A DNA stretch of 64,000 nucleotides, from the NCBI RefSeq assembly GCF_002262885.1, contig NZ_NKYF01000033.1, forward strand, positions 1 through 64,000. The letters run 5' to 3'. A model generated the notes under the pieces. That model was not told the origin of the DNA. It did no database searches and saw only the letters and a list, made by a program, of their open reading frames with translations. Source of the stretch: Pseudonocardia sp. MH-G8. Lineage in GTDB: Bacteria > Actinomycetota > Actinomycetes > Mycobacteriales > Pseudonocardiaceae. Below, piece after piece: positions 34,057-42,423 of this stretch (positions are counted from its first letter, which is position 1; the number at the start of each line of letters is the position of its first letter). Position numbers and translations under genes: made by a program.

Positions 34057-35678
34057 GATGGTGTGCCCTTCGTCGCCGACAGCGCGGGTGAGCTGGTCCG
34101 TTCGATCCGGGCGAGCGGCCCGGCGGCCTTGACCGAGACCTTCAGCGTCGGGCGGGTGCTGTAGGAGATCGGCGTCTCGAGCACGTCGACGACCTCGACG
34201 GCGCGCGGGTCGGCCCCCGCCTGGATGGCGCGGTCGACGGCCTGGCGGCTCGCGGCGTCGATGGCGGCGGACCGGTCGGCGACGTCGCACAGCTGGTCGG
34301 CGCGGCCGCCGGCGAGCGCGATCGCGGCCCCGACCGCGTTGGCGACGTCGCCGCGCTGCGGCCGCACCACCTCGCTCGCACCGGAGACCGTGTCCGGCAC
34401 CAGGAAGCCGCCGCCCCCGACGACCACGAGCGGCAACCCGACGCGGCCCAACGACATCCGCTCCACGGCGGACTCGATGCGGTCGTGCGCCACCTGCAGA
34501 GCGCGCCCGAGAGCGGCGCCGGTGGCGGCGTCGAGCGTCGGGAGGGCGTGGCCCGGGATCGTGGCGGGCGCGCCGACCGCGGCGGCGTCGGTGAGCGTCG
34601 CGGTCGGACCGCCGAACAGCAGGGCCTCCGTGCTGATGCGGTGGCCGACCGAGTCCGTGAGCGGCACGCCGCGCTCGAGGTCGACGATCGAGCCGCCACC
34701 CAGGCCGAGGCTCAGGATGTCGGGCATCCGGAAGTTGGTGCGCACGCCGCCGATCTCGCGTGGCAACGTCGACTCCCGCGGGAAGGCGCCGGTCAGCACA
34801 CCGAGGTCGCTGGTGGTGCCCCCGACGTCCACGATGATCGCGTCGTCCGCGCCGGAGAGCCGGGCGGCGCCGCGGATCGAGTTGGCGGGCCCGGAGCCGA
34901 TGGTGAGCACCGGGTAGCGGGCGGCGTAGTCGAGCGCCATGAGCGTGCCGTCGTTCTGGGCGAAGAACGGCGCCGCGTCGAGGCCCTCCTCGTCGACGAC
35001 GGTGACCAGGGCGTTCGTGACGTCCCGGGCGACGCGGTGCAGGGCGGCGTTGAGCACGGTCGCGTTCTCGCGCTCCAGCAGCCCGAGCGCGCCGACCTCG
35101 TGGCTCAGCGACACCGGCACATCGACCCCGACGTGGTCGTGCACGAGCGCCGCGACCTCGAGTTCCTGCTCCGGGAACGACGGGCCGAAGATCCCGCACA
35201 CCGCGACCGCGTCGAAGCGGCCCTCGAGCCCGTCGAGGAAGCGGCGGATGGCGCCGGGATCGAGCGGCGAGATCGGATGACCGTCGACGAGGTGCCCGCC
35301 GCCGGCGAGCAGGGCGCCCGCGAGCACGGTGTCGCGCAGGTCGGCGGGCCAGCCGACCAGCGGGGGGTAACCGGTCGACGCCGGTGCGCCGAGGCGCACC
35401 ACGGCGACGCGGCCCAGGTCGCGGCGGCGCACGATCGCGTTCGTCGCGTGGGTGGTGCCGAGCATGACGCGGGAGACCTGGTGACGCCGCTCGCCGATGT
35501 CGTGCAGCACGGCGGCGAGCGCGGCGCGGACACCGCCGGTGACGTCCGCCGTGGTCGGCTGCTTCGTCCAGGCGACGACGCCGCCGGCGCCGTCGAGCAC
35601 GACCGCGTCGGTGTTGGTGCCGCCGACGTCCACGCCGACGGAGAGGTCGCGGCCGCTGTTGATCGGTGCGGCGTTCAT
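34053..35678 (-). CDS. Hydantoinase A/oxoprolinase-family protein
   Basis: 541 residues from ATG 35678, overlapping the DUF917 gene stop. The ATPase-like fold shows VGVDVGGTNTDAVVL (about 13-27), GTTHATNAIVRR, a second phosphate loop IIVDVGGTTSDLGVL (about 265-279) and GLGGGSIV. The length (541) equals HyuA-type single subunits without a HyuB partner. ATP-dependent opening of a cyclic imide or lactam, or a related carboxylation, is the family's chemistry. Together with DUF917 and an importer it suggests use of a hydantoin-, thiohydantoin- or oxoproline-like compound. Confidence 0.85.
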   Translation of the reverse strand: MNAAPINSGRDLSVGVDVGGTNTDAVVLDGAGGVVAWTKQPTTADVTGGVRAALAAVLHDIGERRHQVSRVMLGTTHATNAIVRRRDLGRVAVVRLGAPASTGYPPLVGWPADLRDTVLAGALLAGGGHLVDGHPISPLDPGAIRRFLDGLEGRFDAVAVCGIFGPSFPEQELEVAALVHDHVGVDVPVSLSHEVGALGLLERENATVLNAALHRVARDVTNALVTVVDEEGLDAAPFFAQNDGTLMALDYAARYPVLTIGSGPANSIRGAARLSGADDAIIVDVGGTTSDLGVLTGAFPRESTLPREIGGVRTNFRMPDILSLGLGGGSIVDLERGVPLTDSVGHRISTEALLFGGPTATLTDAAAVGAPATIPGHALPTLDAATGAALGRALQVAHDRIESAVERMSLGRVGLPLVVVGGGGFLVPDTVSGASEVVRPQRGDVANAVGAAIALAGGRADQLCDVADRSAAIDAASRQAVDRAIQAGADPRAVEVVDVLETPISYSTRPTLKVSVKAAGPLARIERTSSPALSATKGTPS

Positions 35679-36769
35679 CGCGCGGCCCCCGCCGCGACCG
35701 CGCCGAAGGGCGCGTAGTCGAGGTCGTAGCCGAACGCCCGCGGACCGGTCAGCTCGACGCCCCGTTCGGTGCGCCAGAGCGGGTCGCACGCCCAGGCCAG
35801 CACGCTGACGCGCTGGCCGAACCGCAGCAGCTCGGTGGAGATGGCCTCCCCGGTCTCGGAGTCCACGACCGTGATGAGGTCCGGCACGCTCACCGTGACC
35901 GCCCCGTCCTCGATGACCACCAGGTTCTCGTTCTGGATCTCCACGCGCACGAGGCGCCCGCGGTCCTCGCCGATGCCCTCGACGGTCGCCGAGCCGCGCG
36001 TGAAGCCACCGTCGGTCCGCCGCTCGATGTCGATCACCTTGCCGGCGACGACGATCGTCGCGCCGAGCTCGTCGGCGGTGTCCACCACCGGGTCCGCGGA
36101 ATGCAGCAGCCGTCGCCCGACGCCGATCGCGCGGCTGACGGTCCCCTCGATGACGGCGCCCTTCGGGTCGGCCAGGTGGTGCGCACCGAGCGCGATGCCC
36201 CCGGCGGCGACCGTGAAGGCGCGGGCGTGGCGTTCCAGCCAGGCGAAGTCGAGCGTGCGGAGCGCGCTGACGTTGCCGACGACGTCGGTCAGGACCACGA
36301 AGTCGCGCGACCGGCCCGCGACGTTCATCGCGACCATCGTCGCCTCCGGGAACGCCCGGCCCATCCCGTCCGCGTCGAGCACGGCGAGCCCCATGTCCGC
36401 GGCCCAGCCGACCGGCGCGACGCCGTTGCCGCCGCCGATCTCGGTGGCCATGACCACGGTCACCGGGCGTCCGATCAGCCGCTCGACCTCGCGCAGCAGG
36501 GTCGAGGCCTGCGCGCTCGCGCCGAGCATCTCGATGCCGACCGACGGGGCGCCGATGCCCGACATGGCGATCACAGCGTCGTCCGGCCCGAGCTCGTCGA
36601 CCCCCACGAGCCGCACCGGCCCGTGCCGGTCGATCGCGGACTCGGCCGCGAGCCGCGCCGTGTGCACGGCGCCGCCACCGCCCGTACCGAAGATCGCGGC
36701 ACCGGCGGCGAGCGGCGCGACGTCGTCGCGGGTGATGCGCCGCGGAAGCGGTGGCGCCGGGGAGCTCAT
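35675..36769 (-). CDS. DUF917-family protein
   Basis: 364 residues. Opens with the glycine-rich AAGAAIFGTGGGGAV (about 22-36). EIGGGNG and DADGMGRAFPE (about 128-138) are the family's hallmark stretches. DUF917 proteins usually sit beside HyuA-like genes, as here, and one member desulfurises S-methyl thiohydantoin. First gene of the minus-strand unit, 73 bp from the divergent PucR-type regulator, which probably controls it. A regulatory role has also been proposed for some members, so function is open. Confidence 0.83.
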   Translation of the reverse strand: MSSPAPPLPRRITRDDVAPLAAGAAIFGTGGGGAVHTARLAAESAIDRHGPVRLVGVDELGPDDAVIAMSGIGAPSVGIEMLGASAQASTLLREVERLIGRPVTVVMATEIGGGNGVAPVGWAADMGLAVLDADGMGRAFPEATMVAMNVAGRSRDFVVLTDVVGNVSALRTLDFAWLERHARAFTVAAGGIALGAHHLADPKGAVIEGTVSRAIGVGRRLLHSADPVVDTADELGATIVVAGKVIDIERRTDGGFTRGSATVEGIGEDRGRLVRVEIQNENLVVIEDGAVTVSVPDLITVVDSETGEAISTELLRFGQRVSVLAWACDPLWRTERGVELTGPRAFGYDLDYAPFGAVAAGAAR

Positions 36770-36804
36770 GGAGGGAGCCTAGGAACGGACGTGACCCCCG
36801 ACAA

Positions 36805-36844
36805 TGTGCTGATAACTCAGGGAATCCCGGCAGACTGTGCTGAT
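36805..36844. promoter_or_regulatory. Direct TGTGCTGAT repeats in DUF917/PucR divergent region
   Basis: TGTGCTGAT occurs at 36805-36813 and 36836-36844, 31 bp apart (three turns), in the 73-bp divergent gap; the second copy runs into the PucR start. This spacing suits a regulator bound on one DNA face and is the best operator candidate for this cluster. Confidence 0.4.
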
Positions 36845-38354
36845 GGCACAGGACCGCGCGACCCTCGACGGGATCATCGAGCAGGCCGAGCGGTTCGACG
36901 TCGCGGTACTCACGGGCGATCCGGGCGGCGTCGTCGTGGAGGGCGTCCAGATGCTGGCCGTCAACGATCTCGCCACGGCGTCGCGGGGGCACCTCGTCAT
37001 CACGTCGCAGCCGGGTGCCGGGGCGCCGCTGCACGCCTACCAGATCGACATCGCGATCCGCCGCTGCATCGCGGCCGAGGTCGCCGCCCTCGTCCTCGCC
37101 GCCCCCGTCACGCTCGCGGAGACCGCGCGGGTGCTCGCCGAGCGCGCCGGCCTGCCGGTCCTCACCGCCGACGGGGCCCCGTCGGAGCTCGCCGTCTTCG
37201 TCGACCGCTGCGTGCGGCGTGGTGCTGCGGAGGCCATCGCGCGCGCGGAGCACGCCATCGCCACGGTCTGCGCGGTCGCCGAAGCGGGCGCGGCCGACGT
37301 GCGGGCGGCGCTCCTGGACGCCGCCACCTCCGCGCTCGGGGTGCGGCTGAGCGTGCGGGAGGACCCGGGCGTGCGCTGGACGGATCCCGACGCCGTCTGC
37401 ATCGGGGAGGTGCCGATCGGCCGGCTCGTGGCCGAGCGCCGCGACCCGGCAGCCGCGATCGCGCTCCCGGTCGTCGCGGCGGTGCTCTCGCGCGCGGTCG
37501 CCCGCGAGTCGCAGGACCGCTACGGCCCGGTCCGCTCGCGCGCCGACCTCGTCATCGAGCTGCTCCTCGCCGAGTCCTCGCGCCTGGACGCGCTCGGGGT
37601 CGACGCCGCACGGGCCGGGCTGCCCGTGCAGCTGTCGCACTCCGTCGCCTGGGTGAGCCCGCGGCACCGCGGCGACGGCACGCGGCGCGCGTCCCCCGCC
37701 CAGCTCGCCGCCCTCGAGCTGCGCGCGCTGCAGCTCGTCGACGAACGCTCCGCCGGCGGGCACGACGAGACCTGGCACGTGGTCGGGTTCCACGACGACC
37801 TGCTGATGGTGGTGTCCGAGGAACCCGGCGCGCCGGACCAGCAGCGCCGGTTGCGCGAGGTGGTGGACCGGGTCGTCGAGGTCGCCTCGTCGATCACCGG
37901 AGAGGACTGGGCCTTCACCGTCGGGCTCGGCACGCCCCAGAACGGTGCGTCGGGGCTGCGGCAGTCCGCGACGGAGGCCCGGATCGCCGCCGAGTCCGCC
38001 GTCGCGGGCGGGCGCCTCGGCGCCACCGTGGTCACCGACGTCACCGGCCTGCGCCGGGTGCTCCTGGACTTCTCCGCGTCCCCGCTGAGCCGCACCCTGC
38101 TCGACGACGTCCTCGCCCCGCTCGACGCGCTCGGCCCCGAACGCTGCCTGGTGGCCGTGCGCACCCTGCTCGCCTACGTGAGCACCCGCAACTCCCTCGC
38201 CCGCGCCGCCGCCGCGCTCACCCTGCACCCCAACGCGGTCAACTACCGCATCCGCCGCATCGAGCAGACCCTGAACCTCGACCTGGACGACCCCGACACC
38301 CGCTTCTCGGTCGAGCTCGCCTGCCGGTTGCGGCTGGTGACGAGGGCGCGGTGA
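36843..38354 (+). CDS. PucR-family transcriptional regulator
   Basis: 503 residues from ATG 36843 (a GTG two codons earlier is possible). An N-terminal PucR-type purine-catabolism sensor region (about 1-120) and a central GGDEF-like domain lead to the C-terminal PucR helix-turn-helix: LLAYVSTRNSLARAAAAL, HPNAVNYRIRRIEQ, DPDTRFSVELA (about 440-495). PucR regulators control ureide, purine and amino-acid-derivative catabolism, matching the HyuA/DUF917/importer genes transcribed away from it. Confidence 0.88.
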   Translation: MAQDRATLDGIIEQAERFDVAVLTGDPGGVVVEGVQMLAVNDLATASRGHLVITSQPGAGAPLHAYQIDIAIRRCIAAEVAALVLAAPVTLAETARVLAERAGLPVLTADGAPSELAVFVDRCVRRGAAEAIARAEHAIATVCAVAEAGAADVRAALLDAATSALGVRLSVREDPGVRWTDPDAVCIGEVPIGRLVAERRDPAAAIALPVVAAVLSRAVARESQDRYGPVRSRADLVIELLLAESSRLDALGVDAARAGLPVQLSHSVAWVSPRHRGDGTRRASPAQLAALELRALQLVDERSAGGHDETWHVVGFHDDLLMVVSEEPGAPDQQRRLREVVDRVVEVASSITGEDWAFTVGLGTPQNGASGLRQSATEARIAAESAVAGGRLGATVVTDVTGLRRVLLDFSASPLSRTLLDDVLAPLDALGPERCLVAVRTLLAYVSTRNSLARAAAALTLHPNAVNYRIRRIEQTLNLDLDDPDTRFSVELACRLRLVTRAR

Positions 38355-39025
38355 GCCGGCCGCCCCCGCGACCGCTTCCCGCACGTCGGCTCGCCGTCAT
38401 GATCGCCAGGAGTGGTGCCACGGCGACAGATCTGTCGTCCCCACACCATTTCTGCTGATCATGGCCGTCGCGTTCCGCGGAACGCACCTTGCGATGGTCC
38501 CGATCCACCCCCTCACGGTGATCATCGGGCTGGTTCGAGGCGTGTTGACCCCCATGATCGGCGGGATTGGGACAGGGGCTGCAGGGGTGCGGCTCATGTC
38601 CCTCGTTCGCTGATCAAGGCCGTTGTCGGAGAGGTTCGGGAACGGCACCACAGCCAGGTGGGCACGGACCCGGCCGCCGCGGACTCGTCGAGAATGGGCC
38701 TGGGCCCGCGTCGGGGACGACTGTCCGGTCGACCACGGTATTCGTTGCTTGTACCCAACCCGGCCACCTTCGGCGCGGAGGTCGACCTCGGCGCCGGACC
38801 CACTGCGCGTGAGACCCCGGGCGGCGGCGGGGCAGGAAGTCTCGAGCCGGGAACGGCGCGCCCACTGCAACCCGGGCTACGAGGCAGAGGAGGATCGCCT
38901 CTGATAGACCGACAGAAGACGTTTGCGGCAAGGGCGGCCAACACTCGTTGTTCTGCTATCGAGATCATCTCGGCGCGCAACGTTCACTATTGCACACGGT
39001 GAACCACCCGAACAGACCCATGCCA
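38355..39025. repeat. Noncoding repeat-rich spacer upstream of the HNH gene
   Basis: No convincing gene. Contents: palindrome GCGTTCCGCGGAACGC (38470-38485). Segment 38484-38586 is an inverted copy (about 88% by eye) of 61202-61305. The 42-bp segment 38581-38622 is identical to 40436-40477. Segment 38657-38770 resembles 61300-61412 in direct orientation, and 38825-38865 resembles 61480-61515. Open frames here translate the repeats and look spurious. The segments form a dispersed noncoding repeat family associated with the 13E12 HNH locus. Confidence 0.8.
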
Positions 39026-39041
39026 TCGAACACCTGTTCGA
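39026..39041 (+). promoter_or_regulatory. Perfect LexA (SOS) box
   Basis: TCGAACACCTGTTCGA fits the actinobacterial LexA consensus TCGAAC-N4-GTTCGA exactly. It ends 13 bases before the ATG of the HNH gene and just ahead of TAAACT (39043-39048), a possible -10, and of GGAGG. LexA bound here would block transcription until DNA damage. Confidence 0.88.
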
Positions 39042-39054
39042 CTAAACTGGAGGC

Positions 39055-40326
39055 ATGTCCGCAGTCGCCCCCGCATACGAACACCTCCAAGAGGCGTTCG
39101 ACGCATTCCGGCAGGCCGCGGAAAACCCCCTGACCTCAGACGCGGAACTGCTGTCGGTACTCACCATCGGTGAAGGCATGTCCCGACAACACGACCACCT
39201 CACCGTCTCCACCACCGCCGCCCTGCAACGGCGCGGCACGTTCGCCGAACGTGGCTATCGCAAACCCGAAGGCGCACTCACCGACCTGCTGGGATGCGAC
39301 TCCTACGAAGCCCGCCGCCGCGTCGTGGCCGCCGAGCAGGCGTGCGAGCAGATCGGGCTCGACGGCACCGTGATCCCCGCCCGCCTCCCCGCGACGGGGA
39401 AGGCGTTCGCCGCCGGGCACGCCGGGCTGCGTCATGTCGAAGTCATCGCCGCCCTTCTCAACACTGCGGAGGCCGGGCGGATCACCGACTGGCAACGCGC
39501 GGGGCTGGAAGAGCAGCTGGCCGGGATGGCCGCCGAATACTCGCCCGGACAGCTACGCAAGCTGGGCACCCAGTTACTGGAGGCGCTGGACGGGGACGGC
39601 CCCGAGCCTGATGACAATCCGCCGGAGCCGGTCAACCGGCTGCAGGTCCGTAAGCGTCGCGACGGGTCGGGCGGCACGATCAGCGGTCAGTTCGACGACG
39701 CGGCGATGTTCGACGCGATCGCCACCGTGATCGACGCCAAGGCCAAGCCGCTCGGCCGCGATGATCAACGATCGACGGGGCAGCGTCAGGCCGAAGCCCT
39801 CGCCGACGCCTGCGGGTTCGTCCTCGCCCACGCCGACCACGCCACCCTCCCCGACGCCGGTGGGCGACGGCCGCACCTGAACGTGTTGATCCGGCTCGAG
39901 GACCTCGAAACCCGCGCCCGGTCGGCGATGCTCGACTTCGGCGGCCGCATGACCGCAGAGTCGTTGCGGATGCTGGCCTGCGACGCCGCCGTCGTACCCA
40001 TCGTCATGAACGGCGCCGGACAGCCCCTCGACGTGGGGCGCTCCACCCGGGTGATCCCCGACGGGTTGCGCAGGGCGGTCACCGCCCGCGACCGTGGATG
40101 CGCCCACCCGGGCTGCGACCGGACACCATCGTGGTGCGAAATCCACCACATCTGGGAGTGGGAGTACGGCGGGCCCACCGAACTGGGCAACCTGGTGAGT
40201 CTGTGCAAAGTCCACCACCGCCTGATCCACGATTCCGGGTGGGTGGTGCGGATCCGTGACGGGTTACCCGAATTCATCCCACCGAAATGGATCGACCCGG
40301 AACAAAAACCCCGCCGGAATCCGTAG
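39055..40326 (+). CDS. 13E12-repeat DUF222/HNH endonuclease-like protein, complete copy
   Basis: 423 residues; ATG with GGAGG five bases upstream. The DUF222 region occupies about 30-320 (RRGTFAERGYRKPEGALTD, PGQLRKLGTQLLEAL, LRMLACDAAVVPIV). The C-terminal HNH has CAHPGC (about 349-354), CEIHHIWEWEYGG with the HH pair, and SLCKVHHRLIH. Cys precedes EIHH here, unlike the Ser in the copy at 1-1098. A perfect LexA box just upstream indicates DNA-damage induction, as reported for some 13E12 genes of Mycobacterium tuberculosis. Biological role of these proteins is unsettled; a nuclease linked to recombination or repeat mobility is the usual guess. Confidence 0.92.
   Translation: MSAVAPAYEHLQEAFDAFRQAAENPLTSDAELLSVLTIGEGMSRQHDHLTVSTTAALQRRGTFAERGYRKPEGALTDLLGCDSYEARRRVVAAEQACEQIGLDGTVIPARLPATGKAFAAGHAGLRHVEVIAALLNTAEAGRITDWQRAGLEEQLAGMAAEYSPGQLRKLGTQLLEALDGDGPEPDDNPPEPVNRLQVRKRRDGSGGTISGQFDDAAMFDAIATVIDAKAKPLGRDDQRSTGQRQAEALADACGFVLAHADHATLPDAGGRRPHLNVLIRLEDLETRARSAMLDFGGRMTAESLRMLACDAAVVPIVMNGAGQPLDVGRSTRVIPDGLRRAVTARDRGCAHPGCDRTPSWCEIHHIWEWEYGGPTELGNLVSLCKVHHRLIHDSGWVVRIRDGLPEFIPPKWIDPEQKPRRNP
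39220..40326 (+). repeat. Long direct repeat shared with 1-1098
   Basis: The 3' 1107 bases of this HNH gene match 1-1098 in the same orientation, with only scattered substitutions and a 9-base insertion (GCCGACCAC near 39832-39841). Copies are about 39.2 kb apart. Similarity ends at the stop codons. They are long and similar enough for homologous recombination, which would delete or duplicate the lut-to-PucR region. Confidence 0.92.
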
Positions 40327-40580
40327 CACACGCTCCTCGACGTGGACGGATGGGGGCGGGCATCGCCGGCCCGTCACGCCGCGGACCGTGATCGGTCCGC
40401 GGCGCGTCTACCAGCGGTTAAACGGTGTTGCCCGTGCAGGGGTGCGGCTCATGTCCCTCGTTCGCTGATCAAGGCCGCCGTCGACGCTATTCGACTCGCC
40501 CGAGTCGCCACGACGTCGGCATGACCTTGAAAGCAGTGCGTTCCGCGGAACGCACCGGAGCATCGGAACGCTTTGCGTGG
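40327..40580. other. Spacer after HNH gene with hairpin and repeats
   Basis: No gene seen. GCGGACCGTGATCGGTCCGC (40381-40400) is an 8-bp-stem, 4-base-loop hairpin 55 bases past the HNH stop and could act as a terminator without a T-run. 40436-40477 is the 42-bp repeat also found at 38581-38622. GTGCGTTCCGCGGAACGCAC (40536-40555) is a perfect 20-bp palindrome related to those at 38470 and 60595. These sites bracket the HNH gene on both sides. Confidence 0.7.
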
Positions 40581-40937
40581 TCAGGTCCCCAAGGAACGGA
40601 GCCCGACGATCGTGCTCGGCTCGGCGTTCGGGTTCGGGCCGTAGACGGCGAGCATGCGGGCGTGCTCCGGAGCCCAGTAGCGGCCCCGGGAGCCGGCGGG
40701 CACCTGCACCACGGAGCCGGCGGGCACCTCCACCGTCTCTCCGTCGCAGGAGACCATGAGCGTGCCTTCGAGGACGTAGTTGAACTCGTCGTGCGGGTGC
40801 TCGTCGCTCCACTCCTGCGCGGTGAGCTCCCACTCCATCATCGCCACGCCCGACCACCCGGCGTCGCTCGGAGGAATGAGGACGCGGCTGTGCGTGGGGC
40901 CGCCCCGAGGGCGTCCGGAGAAGACCGTGGGTGCCAT
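40581..40937 (-). CDS. Small cupin-domain protein
   Basis: 118 residues from ATG 40937, three bases after the amidohydrolase stop. A single cupin barrel is evident: PHDEFNYVLEGTLMVSCDGE (about 55-74) and VPAGSVVQVPAGSRGRYWA form the two cupin motifs, but the first lacks the usual second His (HPHDEFNY) so the metal site may be atypical. Last gene of the long minus-strand cluster. It may be a small isomerase, a binding protein or a sensor. Function unknown. Confidence 0.75.
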   Translation of the reverse strand: MAPTVFSGRPRGGPTHSRVLIPPSDAGWSGVAMMEWELTAQEWSDEHPHDEFNYVLEGTLMVSCDGETVEVPAGSVVQVPAGSRGRYWAPEHARMLAVYGPNPNAEPSTIVGLRSLGT

Positions 40938-40939
40938 GG

Positions 40940-42415
40940 TCAGAGCCCCCGCCAGGTCCAGCGGCCGCCGAGCAGGGTGCCCGCCACCGGCAGCTCGCGC
41001 AGCCGCTCGGGGGACGCGGTGTACGGGTCGGCGTCGAGGATCGCGAGGTCGGCGACGTCGCCGACCTCCACGCGGGTCCGTCCGCGCATGCTCGAGGCGA
41101 GCGCGACGTCCAGCGGCACGCGCTGCTCGGGGTGCCAGGCGGCGCGGTCGTCCCGGCTGCGGCTCGTCGCCGCGGCGATCGCGAACCACGGGTCCAGCAC
41201 CGCGACCGGCGCGTCCGATCCGAATCGCAGCGTCGCTCCGGCCCCGTGCAGCGAGGCGTAGGCGAAGGCGCGGTCGGTGCGTCCCGACCAGTGGTGGTCG
41301 GCGACGTCGCGGTCGTCCATCGCGTGCTCGGGCTGCACGCTCGCCACCAGGCCCAGCGAGGCGAAGCGGGCGAAGTCCTCGGCGCGCACGAGCTGGGCGT
41401 GCTCGATCACCCCGGGGATCCCGAGCTGCTCGAAGGTGTCGATGACCTCGGTGTTCGCCCGGTCACCGATGGCGTGGATCGCTCCGCCGATGCCGTGGGC
41501 GTCCGCGCGCACGAGCAGCTCGCGCAACTCGTCGGGCGAGACGCTCGAGACGCCGCACGGGTGCAGGGCGTGCCGGTCGAGGCCCGGGTACGGGTCCCAG
41601 CAGAAGGCGGTGCGCGTGTTCAGCGAACCGTCGACGACGACCTTGAGCCGGCCCATGCTCACCAGGCCTCGCGGCTCGAGGCCGGCCCCGGTGCGCAGCC
41701 CGCGTCCGATCGCGTCGTCGAGGCGCTGGGGCCACACCGACGCCTCCACCCGGAGGCTGTCCACCCCGGCCGCCACACGCTCCGGCCACTGGAGGAGATT
41801 GTCGGTGTTCTCGAACTCGACGATGCCCACGACGCCGCGCCGGGCCGCCGCCTCGGCCGCCTCCCGGAACGCGTCGACCGTGGGCGGTGACACCGCGGCC
41901 AGCTTCGGGCCCACGGCGAACCAGTCCCACTCGCGCAGCATCCCGGATTCGTCCGGCTTCGCGTCGAGCCGTGCGGCGGCGGCGGAGTTCAGCCACGCGC
42001 AGTGCAGGTCGGCGGCGATCAGCACCACGGGTGTCGGGCCGGTCACCTCGTCGAGGGCCTCCAGTGTGGGAGGCGCGGGCCACGTGCCGTCGCGGAAGCC
42101 GTAACCGGTCACGATCGCGTCCGCGGGGTGCCCGCCGCGGCCGAGCACCGCGCGCACCCGGTCCAGGACGTCCTCGACGCTCGTCGTGCCGCCCAGGTCG
42201 AAGCGCGACCGCCGGATCGTCCACTGCGTGAAGTGCACGTGCTCGTCCCACAGACCGGGCGCCAGGATGCGACCGTCGAGGTCGACGGTCTCGGCTCCCG
42301 TGCGCGGCTGCGCACCCACGGGCGAGATCCCCACGATCCGGCCGTCGTCGATCCGCACGTCGACGGGTTCGCCGCCGCCCAGCAATCGCGCGTTGCGCAA
42401 CTCCACCGCTGTCAT
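40940..42415 (-). CDS. Metal-dependent amidohydrolase (YtcJ/ATZ-type)
   Basis: 491 residues from ATG 42415. The amidohydrolase barrel is shown by ILAPGLWDEHVHFTQW (metal HxH, about 57-72 from the start), HCAWLNSAAAARL, a central Lys/His region VDGSLNTRTAFCWDP, GGAIHAIGDRANTEVID (metal His) and LRFGSDAPVAVLDP (metal Asp). YtcJ-like enzymes hydrolyse amides or formamides. Within this cluster it could cut an amide bond of the imported compound. It follows the SolA-like oxidase gene with 8 bases between. Confidence 0.86.
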   Translation of the reverse strand: MTAVELRNARLLGGGEPVDVRIDDGRIVGISPVGAQPRTGAETVDLDGRILAPGLWDEHVHFTQWTIRRSRFDLGGTTSVEDVLDRVRAVLGRGGHPADAIVTGYGFRDGTWPAPPTLEALDEVTGPTPVVLIAADLHCAWLNSAAAARLDAKPDESGMLREWDWFAVGPKLAAVSPPTVDAFREAAEAAARRGVVGIVEFENTDNLLQWPERVAAGVDSLRVEASVWPQRLDDAIGRGLRTGAGLEPRGLVSMGRLKVVVDGSLNTRTAFCWDPYPGLDRHALHPCGVSSVSPDELRELLVRADAHGIGGAIHAIGDRANTEVIDTFEQLGIPGVIEHAQLVRAEDFARFASLGLVASVQPEHAMDDRDVADHHWSGRTDRAFAYASLHGAGATLRFGSDAPVAVLDPWFAIAAATSRSRDDRAAWHPEQRVPLDVALASSMRGRTRVEVGDVADLAILDADPYTASPERLRELPVAGTLLGGRWTWRGL

Positions 42416-42423
42416 CCCTTCCA

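Noticed and set aside
34053..38384. Giant open frames (for example a 1443-residue frame on the minus strand, and 901-1185-residue frames elsewhere) as multidomain proteins
   Set aside because: Their extra N-terminal parts lie antisense or out of frame to recognised genes and have the Arg/Ala/Pro-rich look of shadow translation in GC-rich DNA. Only the segments starting at coupled start codons are real. The two permease-ATPase fusions are kept because both halves carry complete motifs in one frame.
38397..38870. ORFs of 157 and 196 residues in the 38.4-39.0 kb spacer
   Set aside because: They overlap each other on both strands across dispersed repeats and show no domain.
1..40326. Composite transposon or integrated phage bounded by the HNH copies
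   Set aside because: No transposase, integrase, terminal inverted repeats or phage genes are visible; only the direct repeats are supported, so it is reported as a recombination possibility.
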